Below, one piece after another: positions 24,171-37,529 of a DNA stretch of 64,000 nucleotides. Numbering within the stretch: position 1 is the stretch's first letter; every line of letters begins with the position of its first letter. The DNA is from Varroa destructor (taxonomy: Eukaryota; Arthropoda; Arachnida; Mesostigmata; Varroidae), in contig NW_019211456.1 in NCBI RefSeq assembly GCF_002443255.2, positions 35,279,795 to 35,343,794 on the forward strand, in the 5' to 3' direction. Under the pieces are notes generated by a model. That model saw only the letters and a list, made by a program, of their open reading frames with translations. It was not told where the DNA came from and made no database searches. The translations under genes and the position numbers were made by a program.

Positions 24171-26300
24171 AATCGCCATAAAAACAGTTCAATATTACGA
24201 AAAGGTAGCATATAAAAATATAAACTAGGCTAACTAACACTATCATTCTTTCTTGCGTAGGTGTAAAAAGGGCAACTAAAAACAATGGCGAGAAACCTCA
24301 TCGATTCAATCCATACGAGATAACGGAAATTTCCTGGAAAAAAACATATATGTTTACTTGGGGACTTTAGGTACCTGTTGTGTAATATATACTGTAGTAA
24401 CAAACTGATTGACTCACTAAGTAATTTCCACTTCTAGATACTTTGGCCGAGACCAAATACATCTACAGCGACCAACGAAAACATCTGGCATTGCTCCATG
24501 GGCTGCTTTTGACCGAGACAGCTTGCACAAAGCAGATAAGAGTCTTTGAGCTTTATCAAATATTTAAAAATTTACAATCAACTGTTGCTGATTACGTTAA
24601 TTTCCGCGACAACAGTACTTAAAATAACAGCTTATGTTTAGCTAATTATCTATGTATAATTTTTTCCTGCTATTCTCTTTGTTCTTGCATTATCCAAAAT
24701 AACAAAACAGTGCCCCTAGATATACATGTTATTGCAAGTAGTTTTTCGCAATCTAACTGATAAAATCAAGTGCTAAATGAGGTTCAACCGTGACTCATAC
24801 TTCATCGGCGTAGCTAGTATGCGACTCTATATATAACCCTTCTATATAAGATGCACACAGCAACTACGGTTGACTGGCAGACCTTTGGGCAGACAATACA
24901 GATGCGGAAGTGGAACGAATCAGCAAGCAAAGCGTAGATAGGTCATGTATGACGATATGAGCTTGTTTTGTTTAAAAGCCGCTGAAAGACCCGTCCTACC
25001 GTTAGGTACTTAGTATTCCCTCACCCTTACTACTTCGTTCCGGCTAAACCAGATCAATTTGGCTTCCAGGTAGGCAAAAGTCGCTTTGTTGCAACTGCCG
25101 CTGGTGTTATAGGACCGCTTATGTAGACCCCGGGCTGATGCACCGGTCTGCTGAGCCGGTGCTGCTGGAACGTGCGGGGGAGGGCAGAGGCGTAAAAAGA
25201 CAAATAGGTTTTCCCGTTAAGCTGAAGCTATTTGTACGCGACGTGTCGTTATGTTGCTTCAGTCACTTCGGCTAGCTGCTCTAAGCTGCGGGTTTCTGCT
25301 TGCTGACAGAATCTGACTTGTCTACGTATTTTGAGTCTGCTTATCAGGGAGACATGCACTCTGCAGGCACAGTAACTGAATGGGTGAAGTCGCAGAGGTG
25401 GAAGTGAGGCAGCATCAGAACTTGATTTGAAATTCCAGAAAAATTTGATGCCACCAATAAACACACCAACTTAGATCGTCTTTCGCCCCCCTTTAGCGAG
25501 ATTAAACCCTCTAGGATTCTCCACGACCGAAACAAGTATGCTCATGTTATGCGAGTTGAGTCCTTTACTCGTACCCTCTCAGAGTTGTTTAAATTTCTCG
25601 TAAAATCTAAACGTAATAGGTGTACAGAAGCGGCACAAGGTCATCTACGTTCAGAACCAAAAATCAAAGGACAAGCGAATTGTTCCACTAGGCGTAAATT
25701 AAATGAGTGCTTTTTTTTTTTTTTTGTTTCGGGTTTTGTGTATTACCTGTTGTCGCGATTGTCGTTGTAATGAACCTTGTTTCTTTTGAAAAATCGGATA
25801 TATTCTGGGGTTTTGTTTGTGACTAGAAAATGCTACATCTTTTATGGCGACATAGACACATGTGTAGATATATAATATTAAAACCGATTTGCTCGCTTTT
25901 ACTCTAGTAGCATACCTTTATAGTATCTAAGGTATGGCCAGATGAACATTTTTTTTATTATCTACACAAAAAAAAAATAGTCGTGGTTCACTTGCGCTCG
26001 ATTTGCGCATTCCAATTGCTTAAGCTATCAGAAAACCATTTTAAAAAATAACATTCTTTTCAGCGATATGTCGATTCGAACTTGTCTATTGGAACACAGA
26101 CGAGGAACATCGCTTTGAAACCGAAAAATATTTAAATCGATGTATCAAATCAGGCTTTGCATTCATTCGTTACGTAAGAAATAGCAGAACAGAGGAAGCT
26201 GATTTCCGTCTTTGCATACTCTAAACAGAACCTATCATTCGTCTGGTGCAATTTCCTAAGCTAACCTGGAATATGTCCACTATTCCAACTAATGGATGAT
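24170..26300. other. Non-coding; contains a T15 run
   Basis: An uninterrupted run of 15 T lies at 25711-25725, and other A/T runs follow near 25.95 kb. Frames on the minus strand around 25.25-25.54 kb are short and unrecognised. Confidence 0.5.
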
Positions 26301-26312
26301 CAACAATTTTTA

Positions 26313-26480
26313 GATCATACAAGAGAAATTCTATTTCGCTCAGCATCCCTAATACTCCACTTATGGGTGATGAACCTTTGGCGCATTATTCCTCTACGAA
26401 GAAGTTTTGATTTAAGAAAGGCCAGATATATTTTACTTGGCTTGCTGGTTCCGAACTAACGGGACTACGGTGATTTGGAG
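26313..26480 (+). repeat. Possible partial third copy of the duplicated segment
   Basis: Matches to copy B in order: a CAGCA..CC..AAT..CCAC..TATG.GGGTGAT block at 26341 (B: 23491), a TCA..AC.AGAGA block at 26314 (B: 23435), and ACGGTGATTTGG at 26466 against ACGGCGATTTGG at 23634. Offsets run 2.83-2.88 kb, so the register is looser than between A and B. The evidence is much thinner and chance cannot be excluded. Confidence 0.2.
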
Positions 26481-26489
26481 CCAAAAATA

Positions 26490-29400
26490 AGGCAAACGAT
26501 ACTGTGCCTTTATTCCACGGGACGAGAACGAGTGCTTGGATAGCTTAACGTGCCTGCTATGACAGTCAGGCTACTTGAAAAAGAGCCTCGTAAACGTCCC
26601 AATAGTTTAATCTTATTTCACACCATACAACCGCGTCGGGCAGTTTTTCTCTGTGAAATGAGCCAGGCTATCAAGCATTGAATGCACACGTTTGCCTGCT
26701 ACTATTGCCAATGTCAATCGGGATGCTACCACAGCATGCAACTTAATTTTCCCAGAATCTGTATAGGACTGGTCGCAAACACTAGTGATAAAATGAGCCT
26801 GCAACGTTCTCACACTACGACCAAAATTAATGAGATTAAATAATTTAAGATTGCTAAGTGGATCTTAGAGATAAAAAAATACCGATGAACAAAAGCAATA
26901 AAATTTTTATCTAAATGTATCTGTAGAAAAAATATGAAAACTTAATTTACATTACTGCGCAATTTGTTTAAAAATGATTTAAATTTAAATACGTTATTTT
27001 TAGGATTTAAGTAGCAGGATCGGATATTAAGTGAGAAACCTTACGCTTAGCTAAGCAACTAATGCATTTGACTATTCCTAAGGTCCTCTGAGATTATTGG
27101 CGAACTTTGATAGTGTCGGCACAGCATCCTCAACTGAGCTCGAAGTTAATAAATGTAACCTCAAAGCTTTTTTCCAATCTCTGAAATATATTTTTTTATA
27201 TTATATACGGGTTATTAAACATCCACAGAGTGCTTCCAGCGTGTACTGTGTGCTATGTGTATTCCATGTCGTTGAGCTAATGCAATGCCCAAATTGTACT
27301 GGTCGAACAGACTGTTGATTTTCCATCGCTAAGTCACTGAATGCTATGACAATTCAGAGGAAGCTGACGAAAGGCGATGAGCCGTTCAACACGGGTACGC
27401 AAAGAGGACTTTGAAAGCGCACAGAATTAACATTAAAGGGATTTATCTGCTCTCAAATGAGTGCAACGCTTGTGGCGTAAGCGTCACTTCTGTTTCAAAT
27501 GCGTCAAATAGTGAACATCTGTGCCATGGTATTCAACGCTCGTTGATAACCGTCTAGTTTTATCAGCCACGTTGAACACATCGATTTTTTATGCCTATAT
27601 GCCAATAAATAGCTTACATTTGGATATTAATCATACTTTTTTCACTAATGGAGAGTTGTTATTTGGCCAATATTTGAGATATGTTGGTGATAGTTTGATT
27701 AGAGTGGGTCAGAATTAGCTGCGGGTCTATGCTCTACGTTAAGCGATTTATTTGAGATGTCTAAAATTTTTCTAGGAATCGTGAGAAAATGTTTTCCATC
27801 ATTTCCACACGATTACGTCAAAGAAAATCTGAGATTTTACCTCTGGTAAGACATCTGCATCTTTGAATATAGTCGTAAAACCTACATCGAGGGCGCTAAC
27901 TATCGGTCACAGATGACATTTTATTATAGTGTATTACAAGCGTGTGCTGTATATATACAGCATTTATGTGAGCTATACAGTAATTTGTTATAAATACGAA
28001 CGTATCAATCAGCTAAGGTATGTTCGGACTCATGCCATTCAACCTTATTGGTTTCTTCATTATGTCGGACCCACCATATTTATTTTTTGTAGTAGTTAAG
28101 GATTCCGTTTATTGATAGGGTAAGCGCTGACAAAGCAGGAAGAATGATAACTAGCTTGAATCGTGTATCAAACGTACAAAATGTAGTTATGAAACTCAAG
28201 TAAGTTTCTTTATTCTAGAACTTAATGTAGCAACCTCCTAAATGTTTTTAATCAGTGGTTTGGCCTTCCAAGTTATCCTACATCCGCATCGAATCTTTAT
28301 ATACGTTTATATATAGCCTCTAGATACACGCTTTTTAGAGAGAGAGAGAGAGAGAATGTGTGTGTGTACAATTATGCATAAACTTTACGACTTGCGGTAA
28401 AATGATCGGTACCGAATAATTTTACCGAATGTTTTAAGCTTCTTATGAGGCAACCACAACTCTGTGTTGATTGTCTGTACGAATTTTGTTTTTCTCTGTC
28501 GTGAACTTGTGGAGCCTCGACAAAGGGTGTTGTTATGTAATAAGTCTACAAAATCTAAAAAACCATTAGGAAAGTTAACATTCAATATTTTTCATATTTA
28601 TTATAAGACGTTATTGGTTATATCACGTATTAAATACGATGCTTCCCGTACGCGGCGTCTGCATACAACTTCAGAGAAGTGCAATACGCATTAGATAACT
28701 GAAGCCAATAACAAACAGGATTGAGTCGATAACAACTACCCCTCGTCGTGTGTGTGACTTTAAATACTTTTTTAATCAATTTTAACTATTCTTAATAAAA
28801 TAAGTTGATTTGGCAGGTTGTCACAATCTATTAGAACAAATTGGATTATTTTATTTTTATGCTCTGTTTATGTGGTAGGGCGCTCTTAAATTTAATATCA
28901 ACGTTCGTTAGTTGTTAAAGCAAGCAAATTGAGGGCCGCATCTCAAGGCCTCCGCAACAATCCAGGTTAGCATTAGACACAGGCTGTAAGGCTTGTAAAA
29001 ACATGTTTAATCGACAGGCTTAGTCCACAGTTCGAAGTAAGCCTATTAACCTTTCCCATGTTTCCAGTAGGCCCCCGTAAATGAGCGCTTGGAAATAAGG
29101 TTCTGATGTGAATCAGTAGTCCCTTTCCTCGGACCAATTCGTTGTTAGCACTATGTTAAGGAGCGCCTATCCAGCTAACCACGAATTTCAGCGGCTGTTG
29201 ATAAGCCACGTATTTTCAGCCATCCAGAAGTGACCGAATTCATCAAGTGCGCATTTGAGCGGATCTTCTTAAAGATGAAAATTGAAGATTATTTTGGGAT
29301 GGTGTTTCAAGATTATGCAGATACTTTTTTCAGATATGCTCAAATTAAGGGATTCTCATTTTCATACTGGCCGTAGAAACTCCTTCATATCCACATGGCA

Positions 29401-30330
29401 AAACACCAGTGTATGAAAACGAGAAGGTATTGGATAACACAGCTTGTTAACATGTTATCAATTATAGCAAAGATAAATGCAGTGTTATTATAGAAATTAA
29501 ATAGAAAGTAGGGAAATATAAAGTGAGAAGAAATGTTTTTCCTAAACAAATTTACTCAGCTGACCGATATGCATTATTTTAAGATTATTTTTGCCATAAC
29601 CTGAACTAACAGCATTTCGTATCGAATATTGACAATATCAGAAAGGGTCAATCGTTTGCGGTAAAGTCGTTTGAACGATCTAGCATGAACACGCAGCGAA
29701 TCATTTATGCTTATTCAAGAATAACCGTTCCAGGGGTAGAGATTTTATCTTTGTTCATAATTGCTAGAAAATTGCGTGCAATTTTATCTTGTGTAGTTGA
29801 AACCCCCTGGACTGGGTTGACAGCTACCGGCCGTATCGTTTGACGCTGAACCGCCAGAGCGTTTATACATAGACGTGACAGAATATAATAGAATTTCCAA
29901 CTTCGCTATGTGGTAAAATGTCGTGAGCAGACAGAAGAGTATCCATTAGTTGAAGACAAAACAGTTTAACAGGCGGATAACGAAAAAAAGGCTATTCGCT
30001 TGATACGGCTGTATATGTAAGTATAGTAAATAGACAACAAAGAATCGACCGTCTTCAATCCAAAATTAAAGCAAATATCTTTTTGTGTATTGAAATTTTG
30101 ATAATTACCACCTGTCATTTTTCTGATAACACCTTTCACATGACTCTTCCACTAAAGAACCTTCATAGTGCTAAATTAATACTGTTAAAAATGTTCTGCA
30201 AATATGGAAACAGATGATGGCCTGATAGTAATGTAAAACTTGGGCTAAACGACTTATATAGCAAATTTTTTTTATTCAGGTTATGTACGTTATCCTGGAT
30301 CGCGAAAAAGTATGTAATAATGGAAAATTA
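26490..30330. other. Non-coding; microsatellite at 28.34 kb
   Basis: AT-rich with short frames only. The only structured element is the AG/TG microsatellite listed separately. Confidence 0.5.
28337..28367. repeat. (AG)n followed by (TG)5 microsatellite
   Basis: AG repeats at 28337-28355 lead directly into TG repeats at 28357-28367. Confidence 0.9.
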
Positions 30331-30331
30331 C

Positions 30332-30366
30332 GGGTTTTTTTGGGGGGAAAAATGGGTTTTTTTGGG
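30332..30366 (+). other. Canonical G-quadruplex motif
   Basis: Four G-tracts of 3, 6, 3 and 3 guanines are separated by loops of TTTTTTT, AAAAAT and TTTTTTT (7, 6 and 7 nt). This satisfies the standard G3+N1-7 four-tract pattern on the plus strand. The two T7 loops make it nearly mirror-like. G-tracts of this kind are rare in such AT-rich sequence. Confidence 0.7.
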
Positions 30367-30581
30367 TGTAATTGTTTGTTGTGTTGTCAATGGCTTATTA
30401 GTTGTTAACGGTAAAGGTTCGAATCAACCATTCTGCACGTCGGCATCAAACTGTAATGCACGATTTCTTTCCAATCCCACCAAAAAGTAGCGTCATTTAC
30501 TTCACAACAGCTTGGGCTTCGCTACCAGATTATAAGACACGTTTTTCCTCATTTTAACAATATTTGTATCACCTCGTCATG

Positions 30582-30613
<32 letters not shown>
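30582..30613. repeat. (ATC)n trinucleotide microsatellite, about 10.7 units
   Basis: An uninterrupted ATC/CAT run, followed immediately by TTATCCACAGCC. No coding frame uses it in a recognisable way. Confidence 0.95.
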
Positions 30614-30619
30614 TTATCC

Positions 30620-32190
30620 ACAGCCCGCGGCCAACCCTTTAATGAATGTCTCGATTTCACTGTGTTTTTGTAGAGTTTCGCCGATAAAAAGGCAATTCGA
30701 GTCAACCCTTTTTTCCGTCGATTAGTGTGGCACCGAAACACCGAGCTCTCTTTAATAATATGCTCTTTTTAATTAAAATTGTTTTTTGTTTGCTTAAAAT
30801 TGTTCGATAGTGAATGTTTAGTCTTCTGGCGATGTCATGGCTACTCGTATGTCAGTCTTTCTAAACTTCCGTAACTGGTCGACCATTACAAAGGATATGC
30901 TTGACATCTATAGTAAAGACATTCTATCAATTTGCACACACGTATTAGCGCCAAATCTCAATTTTCAAATGACACCGATGCCGACGCGACCCATATTGTG
31001 CGACACCTGCCATTTTAAAACCACCTAGCTAGAGAAACGGTCAATATTTGTCCGATGACGACATATATATATATATATATAGGTGTAAAATAAAGAAGAA
31101 AGAATAAAGAAAGAGCGTTTGCCATACCCTGCGTATATAATTACCATGGTAATTTTGATATATATCGTTTACCGTAGTTGTTATAGTATAGAATTTGTGA
31201 AACAACAGTAAGTGAAACATAATAATAGCAGCATAAGGGGCTTTCGGAAAGGAACTAGGTATGACTAAGAAATATTTCGAAATTGTCTAGAATCAGACGA
31301 CAAACTACGCTTTGACATTAAAAGCATTATCTCAAATACGACACGTATCGGCAAGCCCCGGTCAGAACGCCTGCTCCCCGTACACGAACACTCGCACTAA
31401 AAACAACATGATCGATGAACATTATTAAAGCTTTCACGCTCAACTATAACTCCGGAACGGTACTCAATGCTGTCGTATCTCGTATTGCCAACAGAACGCC
31501 GTACGTTTAATAAATAATATTTTCTAATCGGACAAAATTAGCGGCTTCATTCAGTAGTAAAACGTATTTATACCAAACATTTATCAGTTGAATAATGACC
31601 TAGTTAGAATGAGAGACATATATTAGGTAGAACGCAGCAAATGTATCTTAGCAATCACTTCGACTGTTCAGAAGCCGAAAATCCAATATACACAAACGAC
31701 GCCACTGGCTGCTTCAGCAGAGGCTAAAAAAAAGCTGTTTTAATCAAAGAAAGGTTTAGGCTCAACGAGTCCTAATACGTACCTCTACGGCATTAGCCTA
31801 ATACAATAGGGCCTAATAGCCTCAGTGAGATATATGAATCCACCTGAGCAGCTACATATGAATAGGAAGAACTTATGCTTAAGCTGAAAACGCTAACATA
31901 TGTGAGAAACGATGACCATGGATAAAACAAACAAAGACCTAATTAGAACATTCCGAATCTTCAAAGTTAGGACAATTACTGGTAAGTAAAAACTAATGAC
32001 GAAAATCTAGTTATACAACTACATTTAATATCGACCGATATATGCATTTATTGTAGGCGTACGGTTTTTATTTTTTTTCTTATTATATGTTTAAGAAGCT
32101 TCGAGCGGTTTGTGGAATAAGTTTACACTTGAAGCAAATGTAGGCTTCCAAGTACGAAAAACGCTTCAATCAGAAACTGTTTTACCTGAC
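30620..32190. other. Non-coding; short AT repeat
   Basis: Contains (AT)9 at 31063-31081 and otherwise only short, unrecognised frames. Confidence 0.5.
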
Positions 32191-32192
32191 GC

Positions 32193-32243
32193 CTTCCGTT
32201 TGCCTATATATATATATATAGCGTATATATAGGCAAACGGAAG
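32193..32243. repeat. Perfect 20-bp inverted repeat (hairpin) with 11-nt loop
   Basis: The left arm (32193-32212) begins CTTCCGTTTGCC and runs into TA repeats. The right arm (32224-32243) ends GGCAAACGGAAG and is its exact reverse complement over all 20 bases. The central 11 nt are TATATATAGCG. The outer 12 bases of each arm are ordinary mixed sequence, so the symmetry is not just an AT-repeat effect. Confidence 0.9.
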
Positions 32244-32249
32244 CAAAGT

Positions 32250-33060
32250 TCTCTTGACCAGAATTCTGCTGGTTGCATATCTTTTAATAGAATGGTCAAT
32301 AAAGAATACAAAGTTTTATTACTTTAATTTTGTCGGACCAAAGTTAGTTAAAGAATGTCCGTTTCAGAACTGAGCGATGCAGCCTGTGTGTACGTGTCCA
32401 TATTTTAGCTGGGTTCATAGTCTTACACGTAACTAACGACCGCGCAACTAACGGTCTCCCTCTATGGACTAGGTAAAGAAATCTCTATTTTAAAATGGTA
32501 TTGTACAGGTGTCTTACCTTATTCTCTCTTTGGTACCCCACATGATTGACTGAATTCTCTAAATCTAATCAGTATCGAACACGATTAGTAACGCAAATAT
32601 ATGTGTTATCCGTGTAAAGTATTAGCATGATTCTCTTTACATTAAGCAACACCTTCATCTGTACCATGATTAACTGCTAGTGCAGAAATGATACCCGTCC
32701 CCGTTACGGTACTATTTTTCTTTTATCCTTTTTTCATTATTTCGGTAACAGCTGTTCTCGTTCTAGGTAGGTGTTCATGCGGTCCTACAGGTGTGAAAAA
32801 CGAAAACGTAAGCCTGCCGTCATCGATACGCCCCGGTGACGCTAAATAACGTGCCAATAAGAATTGTCTCACAACGAAGTTTAACTACTGTGCTGGCGTC
32901 ATATGTCTTTGGTTTTACAGGCATATAATCTATAACCAATTATAGGACAATATTAGATTTTAAGTAGCCGCCCGCCACCATACACGTTGTGTGTCCTCCG
33001 ATCTGCCGCTGGGAATAGAAAAAGGAACATGCTTTTCGATCATCGGTCACTTTACAAGGC
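32250..33060. other. Non-coding, nothing recognised
   Basis: No open frame, repeat or RNA motif of note. Confidence 0.5.
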
Positions 33061-33062
33061 AG

Positions 33063-33063
<1 letters not shown>

Positions 33064-33130
<67 letters not shown>
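33064..33130. repeat. Compound (GATA)8-(GA)n microsatellite
   Basis: Eight GATA units (33064-33095) pass directly into about 17 GA units (to 33130), with no interruption. Confidence 0.95.
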
Positions 33131-33133
<3 letters not shown>

Positions 33134-33139
33134 GTGGTA

Positions 33140-35050
33140 TACACGTTCATCGGTCAGGTGAAGCGAAAAAGATGAAGACAGAGGAACAGATCAAAGAGCT
33201 AACATTGGCGAAAGGCACAAGTGGGTTTCTTACTTAGCTTATAGATGGGCCAAAAACATCGTAATCTTCCCGATAGCTACAGAGATATGATGAAAGGTCC
33301 TTCTCCTCACTGCTGTGCTCCGTACAAAGACAGATGTCTTTTCCCTCGGCGGATCTCGAGAAATAGAGTATCGTTCTTGTGTGTAGCGGTACTAGCATGA
33401 AACATCAAAAGCTCAGCGATGTGCTCTTTCCATGGTGTCTTTCGCTGTTATACTTCGATGGCTAAAGCCCAGGACCCCCCAAAGCCCCTTCTTGCGGCTG
33501 GCCGCTATTCGATCGATGATAATGCCAGCTGAGTTACACCGCGACGACCCACCGTAAAATCTAAAAATGTCGTATGAACATTGCGAGCACCGTAACCGGA
33601 GGTCCTTGATGAAACATTTTAAATCGTGCTGGCGCGTTGAGCTAAGAGCTTGGAGCCTGACGAGCGGAGTACATCGACGTGATGGGGAAGTCATTTTCTT
33701 TTCTGCTACTGGCCGCCTAGGAGAGAGTAAAATAATACTGTTTGGCAAATGCTTGTGTTATCTCCACTTATCTAATTAACGTAGCTTTAGTCGAGCGTAA
33801 TCTTTTGGTAACGGTATTAGTTATATAGTGTGATTTAATATTCGTTGTACTAGTGTTATACGAGGAGTATTTCTCCTGTCTGGATAATGAAAGCGCTATG
33901 AACTTTTGAATAATTCAATGCAACACAAAGACTTCTCTATTTCCCTTGGGAGTAACGCAGTCTTTATGGCGTGTGTGCGCGCCTGTACACGTCAGTTGTG
34001 CTAAATATGTGATTACTACTATTTTTTTTTTTTCTTAGTGTACACATTAGCGTAGGCTGTTGTGAACGTCTTCGCTACGTCGAATAGTGATAGCATTTAT
34101 TGGTCTGCCACTGGTAGGGTATTATTTTGAGGGCATTCGAATATAGTCTGTGATATGAATTTTTTTAAGAGAGTTCATTTATTATTATTATTATTTATAA
34201 ACATAATCAATTGGTTGTACTGGTTCGTTGATCTAATAGTATGGATGCCACATCTTCGCACAATATAGACACGTAAAAATTGTCGTGACCTTAAGCTATG
34301 AAAAATTGTGGAAAAAAAAAGACTGGCGCTTGCCTTAGAAATGTTTTTGTAAACAATGTGTCTGCCGTGTGAAAATGGCGAACACCTTAGAAGCACACCA
34401 AATCGTGTAGACAAAATTATAGATTGCGCATCTTGGCGCTAATATTGAGATGTTACTACGCCACCTATTACAAAAAGTATACAGTTTTTGAGCCTTTGCA
34501 CACAGCACTATGGACGGTATCCTTAGGAGTCACGTTTTGATGCCAAGGACATTAATATGTATCACTACATACTGCGTTATGATATTAGGCTTTTGTTCAA
34601 GTTCAAAATCTATGCTATGTTTACATTGCGGTACTTCGTCCAGAGGAACAGATGTCATGCTTCTCAAGCGGAACAGCCTATTTTAAAGTTGAATTGCCAC
34701 CTCCAACATTTATTTCACTTGCTGAATTTTTCGTCAAATTAACGACGTGTTTCGTTGGTCCGATACAATGGATCATTGCAAAGAACCTAAAAATGTGCAT
34801 TAGTTTATTATTTGTATTTGATCATAATATTGAAACCTAAAAAGTGGGTCAAGCCTACCTAAAAATTATGCCAGTAGCATTATTTAGTAGCAGGTTATGG
34901 CTGACCTTTACGAGCACCGGCTGATACTATGATGAAAGGAAGTGAATATTCCTTAACATAATAGTACAATATGCAAGATAGATATTGTAAGCATCAATTT
35001 TTCGTATCAAAAAAACAACCCCGGTTAATAAAAAGTAGTAACAAAAATTA
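33140..35050. other. Non-coding; TTA repeat
   Basis: A 111-codon frame on the minus strand at 33413-33748 and a 70-codon frame on the plus strand overlap each other. Neither is recognisable, though the local G+C is higher than around it. A (TTA)n run lies at 34179-34197 and a T run at 34022-34033. Confidence 0.45.
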
Positions 35051-35061
35051 TGAAACTATAC

Positions 35062-35301
35062 CTTGTCCATGAGGAAAGCACGTGCATTAGCGCAAACCTG
35101 TTGACCAGGACTTAGGGTCGTATACAACTGGTGCTTAGCCAAGCAGACGTCTGGATTATCTCTTGGCTTAAAGTTCAACGAATTATAATCCGAGACGATG
35201 AAATGGATAAATACGACCTCATCGGTCGGAGGAAGGGGCATGGATTGAATGCAGTTACGAACGGTTTTTGAAAGTAGCCCTTGCACGAGCGAGCGTGGCA
35301 A
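35062..35301 (-). CDS. Candidate coding exon with good donor; very weak Wnt N-terminus resemblance
   Basis: The minus-strand frame runs from about 35301 to a donor-like AAG/GTATAG, with the last exon base at 35062; the in-frame stop is inside that donor. It opens on TTG, so if real it probably starts at an upstream acceptor; the first ATG is codon 21. The C-terminal part includes NPDVCLAKHQLYTTLSPGQQ and then VCANARAFLMDK. Wnt proteins start their conserved region with C, a short stretch, L-x-x-x-Q-x-x-(L/M)-C and then a helix, which is loosely similar. However, the C-to-Q spacing is about four residues too long and no following exon with the R-W-N-C signature was found on the minus strand below it. 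I regard the exon as possible and the family as doubtful. Confidence 0.2.
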
Positions 35302-35309
35302 AAGCTGCT

Positions 35310-36277
35310 GTCTAGAGCATGTCGACCTAAAGTATGACTTCGCCTAACCTAGGCTGATATAGACATAACAACAGCCAATGACTGACAAGTTGTGCCATGC
35401 GGCCGAAAACGATGGAGCGAAAAATCCTCATCATGACACTGACAATCGATGAGTGGTTGACAGAACAATTACAGCCTTTGTTTTGCCAACAGAATTTGCT
35501 AGTTAAGCCTCTATTGTAACTGAACAAGCTCATTACGAGGTCACACGTATCCTTACAATGACACCAAAGCGCGTCATAGGTGCTACGTTATCATAAAACA
35601 ACTGAGAGCTGTGACAATGCAAGTATAAACAATTTTTAAAGAGAACGCTTGGGAAGAAGCTCCGCAAACACAGAAGATAAATGGCAAACGCAGGCGCACG
35701 AATAACACGAATTTTGCAAACTTATGCATTTGCCATTTCTCGAATCTCTGTAATTATTTGAAGACATACTGTTGCATCCATCTCACACCGGCAAATCGAA
35801 CTACTGAAAAAAGGAAAAGAAAATCATAAAAAACCGGATAGACAATTCGGCTCAGCTAGTTCCTCTTCAAACTGGTGGTAGCTGCAGCAAGTGATTCTGG
35901 TTGCCGTAACCGTATCCGAGGCATTATAATTGTATATTTTTATTAAGGCTATGCTATGGTTGATTTAGAGGCTTTACATGTAGCGACTGTATTACTTGTA
36001 CTTTCCAATTAAATCTCGAAGGAACAGTATTCATAGAAAATTTAGTTTCTATCACGTGCATTGAGAGCATACAATGGTAGTTGGGAGAAGAAAGTGTAAC
36101 TTGTGGGCCTACGAAGACGTATTGACGCACACTGAAGCCACATCCTTGTATTGACAACAGATCTCGTCAGATCGAAGTCTTCGTTTTGTGCGTCAACGAC
36201 TAAAAGAGTTGCCAAACAGAGCAAATCGTTACGTTCGTCTTGTATCTCTATCTAGCTCTGCACGGTACATTTCAACT

Positions 36278-36308
<31 letters not shown>

Positions 36309-37525
36309 CTTTGCTTGACCGTAACGTTCAGTTTTTGATAATGGGTGAATGCTGCTCAAAAACAGTATGTTCCAGCATACTTGAGCGAAAATGTGTTCCG
36401 TGAAACAGGCGCATGTAGGTTCTAATACTCGAGCCTTGAAGAAGGTTTCCTGTTTTCAGATAGCCTGACGTTCTCCGGTACATATGAGCCATTTGCTCTT
36501 GATATCTAGCAGGAACAAGAAAGACATCAAAGCGAAATTTGAGAGGCGTCTTTTGAGGCAGTGAATGTTGTTTACTTTTCAAATGCAGATGAAGGCCATC
36601 TTGGCAACTACATGTAGTAATTAAATTAAAATGCTGAATGTAATTTTTCTCTGTATGATGATCTACGTCATGGACGTCCTGATACTTCCAGAATGAATAG
36701 CTTCTTTTAAATTAAATATTCTACTCAAACTCAATAAGAACTCGTCGGTACGTCAGCAATGACCTACCAAGCGGTTTTAACCCATCTGCGCTCTATAGGA
36801 AGGACACTGAAGAAAAAGTGAACACAGGCTATCTTCAACGACAATGCAAAGCTCAAAATATTCATAGAACTCATTTTTAGATATTTCTTATAAGCAAAAT
36901 ATTCACCGAACAAAAAAATATCCATGTGTTTATTGCAAGAACGAAAGTGTTAGGGATACCTTGTAATGAGTTTCTGAATTTTCGCGGAACAAGTGTTGCT
37001 CGGTAATATAAATGTTAGTTAACTAATCTAGCCAGTTCATTAAAGAGCAATGATCCTAATTGCCTGATGAGGTGATCGCAAAACAATGTTGTTTGTTACG
37101 TAACAAAGCTCATCTTCAAATTTTTCTTGGGGTTCGACTAAGCCATCTTTTTGGTTAGGCTTGGATTCTTCCATACTTGACTCGTTCGCCAAGCTTTGCA
37201 TCTTTTAGCACTATTGTGCCAATGAGAGATGTCTTACGAAGATGTCAGGTATTGATCTCTGATGTGGCTTTAAAGAAACTTGTATTTTTCCATATACGAG
37301 CATAACATTTTTCTACCATGAGGTAGAAACTTGTGAGCACCAATACGTCGTCTGCTATTATAGGTACAGTACACTTGTTCCATTCTAGGAGGGGCAAATA
37401 CGCATCCTCTCCTACTTATCAGCTGCTATCAGCTTATGAAGCTACATAGACCCCTAGGCGTCGAATTCTACGTCTCGTATCGCCATTAGACGTTCTATCA
37501 GACGATTATCTACAAGCACGAAACG
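35310..37525. other. Non-coding; (TA)n microsatellite
   Basis: Contains a (TA)13 run at 36278-36304. Frames here (36.04-36.58 kb) are short and overlap on both strands. Confidence 0.5.
36278..36304. repeat. (TA)13 microsatellite
   Basis: Uninterrupted alternating T and A over 27 bases. Confidence 0.95.
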
Positions 37526-37529
37526 AGGT

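Noticed and set aside
30401..30440. GGTTCGAATCAACC as a tRNA B box on the plus strand
   Set aside because: No A box at the right distance. The nearest candidate is about 26 nt away and no stems form.
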